This document shows, piece after piece, positions 56,836-64,000 of a stretch of DNA of 64,000 nucleotides. The translations under genes and the position numbers were made by a program. The stretch lies in NCBI GenBank assembly GCA_014281115.1, contig JACONQ010000006.1, positions 496,001 to 560,000 on the forward strand, written 5' to 3'. The notes beneath the pieces were generated by a model. It did not search any database. It saw only the letters and a list, made by a program, of their open reading frames with translations, and was not told the origin of the DNA. The stretch comes from Laburnicola sp. R22_1. Taxonomy: Eukaryota; Ascomycota; Dothideomycetes; Pleosporales; Didymosphaeriaceae. The stretch's first letter is position 1. Each line of letters starts with the position of its first letter.

Positions 56836-59212
56836 CCTAATATTCTAAAAACAAATAATAATTAATAATTAATAAATAGTAACTATTGCGCTGCACCCTA
56901 CAGAGCTAACTCGCCTAATAACTACCTTCTAGTGCTATTAGAGCAAGGGCATAAGATATAGAACTAGGGAAATTAGAGTTAGGCTATAGTAGTAATATAA
57001 AGGTTAAAAAATTTTATCTTTTATCTTATACTTTATCTTTTATCTAATCTTTTTTTTAGCTTAGACTATACGCTAGCTTACATGCTATGCAAGACCTACT
57101 ACCCTAGGTTTATTTACTACACCCTTTCTATAACTCTACTTTACTTAACCCTACTATTGTCTACACTATAGCTAGCCGCCGCTATTTTATCTAGAAGACC
57201 TCTCTAGCCCTTAGAGTGTCCTCTAAGTCCTCTTAATATAATAATAACTCTATAATAGATAATATAGTAAAGGATATTTGTATACACCCTACTAATAATA
57301 GTTTATATAATATTTGTAATAGAATTTCCCTACTTAACTCTACTAGTAATCTATTATCTATTAGGTATAGAAAGTAGCCTATAGCTGCTCCTAAGATAAC
57401 TAGTTACTTTGCCCCTAGCCTTATAAAACAAAGAGTATTATTAAGTTACTAAGAAAGGTCTACCCCTAGAAAATTTCTTATAATAGTTTAAAGTATAATA
57501 AATATATTACTACGCTTAAAGTAAATAAGCTAAGTAATAGGTTTTATATAATAGACTTTAAGTAGCTTGTGCACTAAGGCAAAGCTAAACTTAAAGCTAC
57601 TAGGAAGTATAGTATGTTTTTAGAAAAATTTAAACTAGACTTATTAAATTAGCATAGCCTAGAAATAAAATAATTACTTACTACCTATTAGCTTTAGGCT
57701 TAATATTGCTTTTTTAAAGGTCTACTTTTAGAGAAGTTACTAAAATTAGTAGCTAGGACTATTACAAAGTCTAAAGATAACTCTAAATAAAAAGGTATTA
57801 TTTAGGCTTTATATAAGCGCGCTAACATATTTAAATAAGTAAGTAAGTTTTTACTATATTTAAGGTATAGATACCTTATATCAGAATATATATAATAAAG
57901 AAAAGATTCTAATATTAGTCTAATAGTGCTAGTTACGCAGCTATGAAAAAAGACTTATTTACTTTTATTAAAGCTCTCCCCTCTATTATAAATAATTCTA
58001 TTTTATAGCACTATATTTAAGTTCTTTTAAAAGCCCCTAGTCTAGGAACACCTAATCTACTATATAGTTTACGCCGCTCTTATATAGCTAAGTAGAGCTT
58101 ATTCTACCTAATTACGTCCTAATATACACTCTAGTCAGTGCTCTAGTAAGCGCTCTAATATTTACCCTAGCTTATAGTACCTACTTTATAACTAAATATA
58201 ACTCTTTACTATTTTCTAGTCCCTAAATATATATAAACTAAGCTTGCTAATAGCAATTAGATAGATATATTTTAAAGTAGATATACTTTTACTATTCTCT
58301 TTAGTATATTTAAGCTAGGATGCTCTGCAAAGCTACCTAATATTAATAAATATAATAAAAAAGATTAATCTAGCCCTAGTATTAAAGATTGGCTAAAGAA
58401 TATACGTAATAAGATTTAAGTTAATATAGACTACTACTAAGGTAATAACTATATAGAAAATTAAAACAATCTTATAAAAGCTATACTTAGCTATCTAAAA
58501 GGCGTGCCTTAAAAGGCTGCGTAAAATTAGCGTTAATTAAATCAGGTCTTTTAAAAAGATTATAGACCTAACTTACTTTTTAAATTTCTAGAAGAGACTT
58601 ACTATAATCCTTTTATTCTCTAATGGGTATATAAAAAGTTATATAAGCTCTTTCTCTCTAATAAAATAGACGCCTAGATATTTTTATAAACTTTTAAAAG
58701 TCTAGCTAGAAAGAGTAAACTAGATGCAAAGATCTAGAAGGACAAATTATAGCCTAAGTTAACTAAAAGTCTTAAGTTAATACTTTAGAAAGAGATAGAA
58801 AATTCTAATATTAACTACCTAGGAATTAAATGCTAAATAGCTATAGCTAGCTACACTCTCTAAAATAATAATATAACAAATCTATTTTAGGCGCGTACGC
58901 ATACCTTATATAAGGTACTACTCTCTAGATTAAAGTCTTTATATATAGTAACTAAAGAATAAGCACCCTACTCTAGACCTACTATTCTCTTCTTACTCCT
59001 CTATAACTATAATAAAATATAGTGTATTAAGCACAACACTTATTTTTAGTATAGTAAAATAAAGAATAAACACTTAAGCCACTACACCTATTTCTAAAGA
59101 ATAGCTATACAAGCAAGTATATAGGTAGTAAATAATTTTAATTTAAATAAACTTAGTATTGCCTACTACTCTACTTTAAAGGCAGATAATTTGTTAGATA
59201 ACAAGACTTTAA
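56836..59212. other. degraded sequence of unknown origin
   Basis: AT-rich. From about 57540 to 59190 a + strand frame with many stops still reads protein-like, but I do not recognise the family. Probably a further transposon. Confidence 0.4.
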
Positions 59213-59224
59213 ATACAAGCTACT

Positions 59225-59331
59225 TTTTACGCTCTTTTTAATTACTAAGCAGGAGGCTCTGCTTTTTTTGTTATGTTATTTGAGATGAAAGCCTTTATCG
59301 TCCTACCCCTAGATAGGTAAATTAACGCCAT
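59225..59331 (-). mobile_element. F2 short element between 12-bp target duplications
   Basis: Flanks ATACAAGCTACT (59213-59224) and ATATAAGCTACT (59332-59343). Sense (minus) strand begins TGGCGTTAATTTACCTATCT and ends AAAGAGCGTAAAA. Confidence 0.92.
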
Positions 59332-59343
59332 ATATAAGCTACT

Positions 59344-60500
59344 AGACCACTCTAACCTAGTAGCTTATATAGGGGCCACTAAACTAATTAATTTAGATAA
59401 GCTATAATTTTAACTATAAAACACAGATACTAAACTAATATTACTACTTATAGGTAATAAGATAGTAAGGGTTCCTAAGTTATTTAAAGACTCCTAGCTA
59501 GTTATACTAGTGTAAATTATATTCTAAAGGATAGCTCTTAGATTATAAGCCTTAATAGATCCTAGTGCTAGCACTTATAACTTTATTACTTTAAGGTATA
59601 TAAAAGTAGCATAAAAACAGCTTAAAGCTAAACTCCTTTGCCTAAAGACACTAATTTCTCTTAAAAACTTTATAGAGAAGAGAAGCATAAAAGTAGATAC
59701 CTATTTTATAGTCTAGCTTAATATTAATAGAATCTAATATAGTATTACTATATAGTTTATTTTCTATAAAATAGGAGACTATAGGATAGCCTACTATATA
59801 GTTTATTATAAGCAAGCTAACTGCCTAGTTAACGCTTAGGACCACTACCTTTGTTAGAAAGATAATAAGAATCTAACCTTTACTAGTAATTTTATCCTAC
59901 TATAATCTTTTCTTCTACCTAACTCTTTCTACTAGAATAACGCTACCTAATAGGATAGCCTACTTAAAAAGTAGAACTATACCTACTAAAAGACTTACTT
60001 ATTAAAAGCTAACTAGAGCGTTTCTAAGAAAATCTCTATCTAGCTTCCTAGCTCTACTATCTTAGTTATTAAAATGTACTTAAAGGCTTACTAGAAACTA
60101 AGCTATAAGAATAACTTTAATAAAAATAGTAGTATAAAGGCTAAAAAGCTGCCTTTCTTAAATAAAAAAACTATTAGATAATAAATTGCCTATTAGTCAC
60201 CCTATCCCTACTACTTAAGGCAGCTACTAGTAAGACTAGCCCCTAGGAATTATGCGGTAGGATCTAGGTATTACCCTTAGCCCTAGATCTAGAGATTATA
60301 ATCCTACTAAAGAAGATAATCTATAGATTAGATAGCTTTTATAGGAATTAAATATTTAATTAAAATTACCCTAGCTAAAACAATCTAGGTTAGCTTCCTT
60401 CTACCTTACTAATTTACTAATATAGAAAAATAACTTATAAATAATAAATAATAAATTACGTTTAGCAAACCTACTAGACCTATAGAATCTAGCTAACCTT
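59344..60500 (+). mobile_element. Gypsy-type fragment with protease relic
   Basis: At 59550-59800 the frame reads ALIDPSASTYNFITLRYIKVA, then KIGDYRIAYYIVY..QANCLVNAQDHYL, matching the retropepsin start (D-S/T-GAS) and the DVILG..WLxxH block in mutated form. Ends unknown. Confidence 0.7.
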
Positions 60501-60509
60501 ATAGAACTT

Positions 60510-60628
60510 GTCGCTAACCCCTTTTTATTAATATCTTAAAACGCTTTTCTGTGTATACAACAGCAGGAGAGATATCTGTTATTATTATAATATTTTTATT
60601 AGAAACTCCTTAGTCGCAAAAAAAAAAC
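60510..60628 (+). mobile_element. F1 short element between 9-bp target duplications
   Basis: Flanks ATAGAACTT (60501-60509) and ATAGAACTT (60629-60637). Ends CTTAGTCGC plus a ten-A tail and C. Confidence 0.9.
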
Positions 60629-60648
60629 ATAGAACTTATTTAGACGCT

Positions 60649-60770
60649 ATTTTTTTTGTAAACAAAACTATATTCCGCACCTATACTATAGTAAAAGAAA
60701 ATCTAGCTATACTCTTTTTTCTATATACTAGCTCTATAAGATACTATATAAATATATATAAAAGTAAATA
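60649..60770 (-). mobile_element. F3 element, mutated copy
   Basis: Starts with a T run, then GTAAACAAAACTATATTCCG. It aligns to 8786-8958 read on the + strand, nearly all differences being G-to-A or C-to-T. Homology fades after about 60770. Confidence 0.85.
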
Positions 60771-61486
60771 ATTTATAAGGACTTATTTTTATCTTAACTA
60801 AGATCTATAGACACTTTACAGTTAGATTATATAATTAAGAAACGTTTCGATTTTAGAATTAATGCTATTATAGATAACTACTAATAATACCTCCGCTAGT
60901 ATCTCTACTACCTATAGTATGCTTGCTAATATCTAAATATCTACTAGCTACTATGCGCTTTCCTTATTACACGCTTGTAATGCCTTAAGAAACTTATTAT
61001 TATCTATTATCTCTAGTAACTCCTTAAGGTACTTTACCTATAAATTAATATAATTTATATTTACTTAGGTTACTATATTACTAGTCTCTATAAGCACTAT
61101 TAATATATTATATAGCTTAATAATAGCTTACAAACTATATTCTTTTATATAGTAGTAGTTTAAGATAAGCAATTTTACTAGTTGCTTATTGCCTATTACT
61201 CTTTTTAGCTTTAGCTTTCTAGCAAATAGCGCAACTATTTCTAGAGTAGTATAGTTTAGAAGCTTAAATATAGCGTAGAAGATATTAAAATTTGCTTTAT
61301 AGTAGGGGCCTATTATCTTAATTACTTTATAGTTTAGTTTTGCTTAAGATAGTTAATTATTGTAGTAGGTAGATAGAGCTAAATAGCTAAAGAGGGTCCT
61401 CTTATACGCAGCTAGGAACTTATAGTCTATTTAAAGTTTTTAGATATTATAAAGCTATTTAGAGTTACTATAGTTTAAACTATAGA
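60771..61486. other. AT-rich stretch between two F3 copies
   Basis: No recognisable protein. It may hold the 5' part of the F3 copy that ends at 61668. Confidence 0.35.
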
Positions 61487-61668
61487 TAACTCTCTTTAGC
61501 TTATGCTAGAAGGCGGGGAGCTAAAGATGTGCGCGTTATTAACTTAGTTATATATATTTATATAGTATTTTACAAAGCTAGTATATAGAAAAAAGGTTGT
61601 AGCTAGATTTTCTTTTACTATAGTATAGTTGCGAGATGTAGCTTTGTTTACAAAAAAAGGGCTTATTT
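61487..61668 (+). mobile_element. F3 element, mutated copy with A tail
   Basis: ATAACTCTCTTTAGC, AGGCGGGGAGC, AAAGATGTGCGCG, AAAAGGTTGTAGCTAGAT and GTAGCTTTGTTTACAAAAAA align with the transporter insertion over its whole length. It may extend further left. Confidence 0.85.
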
Positions 61669-62430
61669 ATCTAGTAACCTATAATTCTATTAGCTTTCTA
61701 TAATAGTAACTTAGTTATATTAGCATAAACTATAGTTAAGGAAGAGACCCTTTGCCACTACTAACTATTATCTAATACTTCCTCTTATATAAGAGAGAGC
61801 TCTAATTCTACTATCTACTCTATAATAACTAAGCAACTAAGTAACTAAATAATACTACTATATTGCAACTACACTTCTAGGCTAGATTTAACTTAACCTA
61901 TACTATAGAGATTATTAATATTAAGACTATTAACGCACTACCTACTAAGAGGATAGGTAAGATTAGAAATATATCGCAGAAGCTAGGCCTAAAGAGGTAA
62001 AGAGGAGAAAAAGACTATAAATAGTTAGTAAAGCTACTTTTACTTACTTGCTATATTATATAACACTTTAGTATATTACTTATATAATTATTACCCTTAT
62101 AATTATTGTTAACTAGTGTAGAAGAGAAGTAAGAATAGATATAGGCAAATAAAGACTACACTAGGTAGTAAATAAGAAAATTAACTAGGCTGCTTACTAC
62201 TATAGATAATAATATGTTCTTTAGAAATATAGAGGAGTGTAGAGATAGGAGCGTATAGTAGCTAGCTAATATCTAACAGCTAGTGCAATAGCTATAGGGG
62301 AGGGGTCGTTCTAACTAAGTTAATCTTAAAAATAAATAATTTTCTTTTAATTATGTGATCTGACTATAAAGTGCCTGTGGGTCTCGGTCGAGACTAATTT
62401 AGATGCTAATGCGGGAATAATTATATACTA
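61669..62430. other. AT-rich stretch with a less mutated patch
   Basis: Unrecognised. A GC-bearing patch GTGCCTGTGGGTCTCGGTCG lies near 62370-62390. Confidence 0.35.
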
Positions 62431-63900
62431 CTAGCTGTAATATTAATATAGTAAGCGCTATAGCCTTTGCTTTAAATAGTAGCTATAAATCTAATATAAT
62501 TATTAGTTATACTAGCCCCTATAAGCTAGCTAAACTTATTAAGGACTATAAAAGCAAGATATATAGTCTATAAAATAAGTCCTAAGCTAACTTACTTGCT
62601 AAAATAGAATAAGCACTTCCTTAGTAAGAACACGCTAGAGTAGCGTCCGTCTATTTTTTAAAATTAAATTCTAACGTCCTTTTGTCTTACTAAAAGGGCG
62701 TTAATTACTATATTAACCTTTCTAAAGACCTATCTACACTTACTATCTTATATTTATATAGCATATTCTTAAAGCACCTTAAACTTCTTTAAGCCTATAT
62801 TAATAACTATATTAAGCGCGGGTTTATTATTCCTAGTAACGCTAGCTTTGTTTTAGTAGTATTGTTTGCTAAAAAACGAGAAAAAAATTAGCGTTTTTAT
62901 ATTAATTACTACTAGCTTAATCCTATTACTAAAAAGAATATTATAGCAATCCTACTTATTAAGGAGACACTTATGTGCCTCTCTAGAGCAAGACTCTTTA
63001 CTAAGCTTAATATTCGCTAAGTATTCTAATAAATCTAGCTTACCCTAGAGACTAAAGCGCTAACTACTTTTTAAACCTAATATAGAAATTATAAGTATAG
63101 GGACTTATCCTTTAGTCTCTATAATAGTCCTGCAACCTTTTAACAGTTTATTAATAGCATCCTAGATAATTATCTAGACGACTTCTATACTACATACAGC
63201 TTAATATATTAGGATACCTTTAACTACTATCTTAACTTATAGTAAATTCTTACGTCTACTTTCTGCCCTTAGATAGATAGATAGACAGAATATTAAAATT
63301 AGACGCTTTAATAATACCTTTGCATCTTTTACACTTTAGAGTAAAATAATTAGGCTCTATAAATCTTTATTGCAAAGTTTGTCTATAATAATAGCTAATA
63401 TGCGATTACTAGCTATGCTCTATTCTAGATTTACTATAGTAGCAACCTAAAGAAGCTTAGTAGGCCTTAATAGGCGCTAGGTAATAGCAAAAACCCTAAA
63501 GGTTAGGTAATTGCCTCTAAACTAATTTTAATTAGGATAAAATGCCGCAAGAAAACTAAAGCGTTAAATACCTACTAGAAGACGCTTACTAATAAGAAAA
63601 GGCTTCCTTTAGAGCTTAAGGTTAGAGATAAGGTCTAGGTTTTAAATTGTTATATAAAGTCTATAAGGCTAAGTAAGAAGTTAAATTAGAAGTTTCTAGG
63701 CCCTAGCATAGTAAAAGAATATACTAGAAATTCTTCTACTACTTACTAAATAGAGCTTACTTCTCTTAGTAGGGTATACCTAGTATTCTATCCTTCCTTA
63801 TTAGAACTATATAAGATGCATAGATCTCTTCTATACCTATAAGAGCCTATTTATAATACTTTGCGCTAGTTAGGCAGTAATATCTATAAAGTAAACTACC
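62431..63900 (+). mobile_element. Gypsy-type element, RT and integrase tail, internally deleted
   Basis: At 62816-63240: RGFIIPSNASFVLVVLFAKK, FYINYYxLNPITKKN, ALLTKLNIR-like, DLSFSLYNSPATF and LDDFYTTY, i.e. a Gypsy reverse transcriptase. At 63590-63800: LELKVRDKV, SKKLNxKFLGPSIVKEY and SRVYLVFYPSLLELY, the GPF/Y end of integrase (usually HPVFHxSLL). RNase H and the integrase core do not fit in the 350 bp between, so they are deleted. Confidence 0.8.
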
Positions 63901-64000
63901 TTCTTAATAGGTAATAAAAAAGTAATAAAATATAAAAGTCTCTAGTAAAGTAGTCTAGTTACTCTAAGGATAAAAATAGCTAGGAACTAACTATATTAAT

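Noticed and set aside
55213..59331. Apparent 4.1-kb transposon with 105-bp inverted ends
   Set aside because: Each end has its own, different target duplication, and the DNA between starts with the Gypsy integrase; they are two separate F2 insertions.
60649..61668. Apparent 1-kb element with 120-bp inverted ends
   Set aside because: The solo copy at 8786-8958 with A tail and its own duplication shows that the ends are two F3 copies in opposite orientation.

Overview
The window is from a filamentous ascomycete, most likely a Dothideomycete (Pleosporales-like). Evidence: 48-78 bp GT..AG introns with CTRAC-type branch points, fungal gene families (Guf1, Mad2, RPC1, a GH13 alpha-amylase tail, an MFS sugar porter), Fot1/pogo, Tc1, Copia and Gypsy elements, and decay dominated by C-to-T/G-to-A changes that look like repeat-induced point mutation (RIP). 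The order assignment is inference; the fungal assignment is firm.

The window has two compartments. Positions 1 to about 17.2 kb are gene-dense and of normal composition: the 3' end of an alpha-amylase (+), GUF1 (-), MAD2 (+), an unrecognised gene with an in-frame stop (+), a broken MFS sugar-transporter gene (-), RPC1 (-) and an FHA-domain gene (+). GUF1/MAD2 and RPC1/FHA are divergent pairs. These are housekeeping genes (mitochondrial translation, spindle checkpoint, RNA polymerase III) and do not form one pathway.

From 17.2 to about 33.97 kb no host gene could be supported. The stretch holds degenerate tandem repeats and four TA-flanked DNA transposons with clear inverted ends (21891-24001, 24196-26326, 27663-29450, 29453-30776). 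Each carries a transposase broken by stop codons. The last two abut and share one TA.

From about 33.98 kb to the end the sequence is extremely AT-rich. It is a pile of nested, RIP-degraded elements: a pogo-like element (34155-36368), a long Copia element with recognisable LTRs and a 5-bp target duplication (36798-49700), a second Copia fragment tail-to-tail with it (49745-51478), a Gypsy element (51479 to about 56.1 kb) and two more Gypsy fragments. Scattered among them are at least eight copies of one A-tailed short element, here called F1, and at least seven of another, F2. Most F1 copies and three F2 copies sit between 9-16 bp target-site duplications, and three F1 copies interrupt recognisable retrotransposon coding sequence. 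A third A-tailed family, F3, has a fresh-looking copy inside the sugar-transporter gene and mutated copies near 60.7 and 61.6 kb. These three families and the nesting order they record are the most novel part of the window. I found no metabolic gene cluster, CRISPR array, rRNA gene or convincing tRNA gene.
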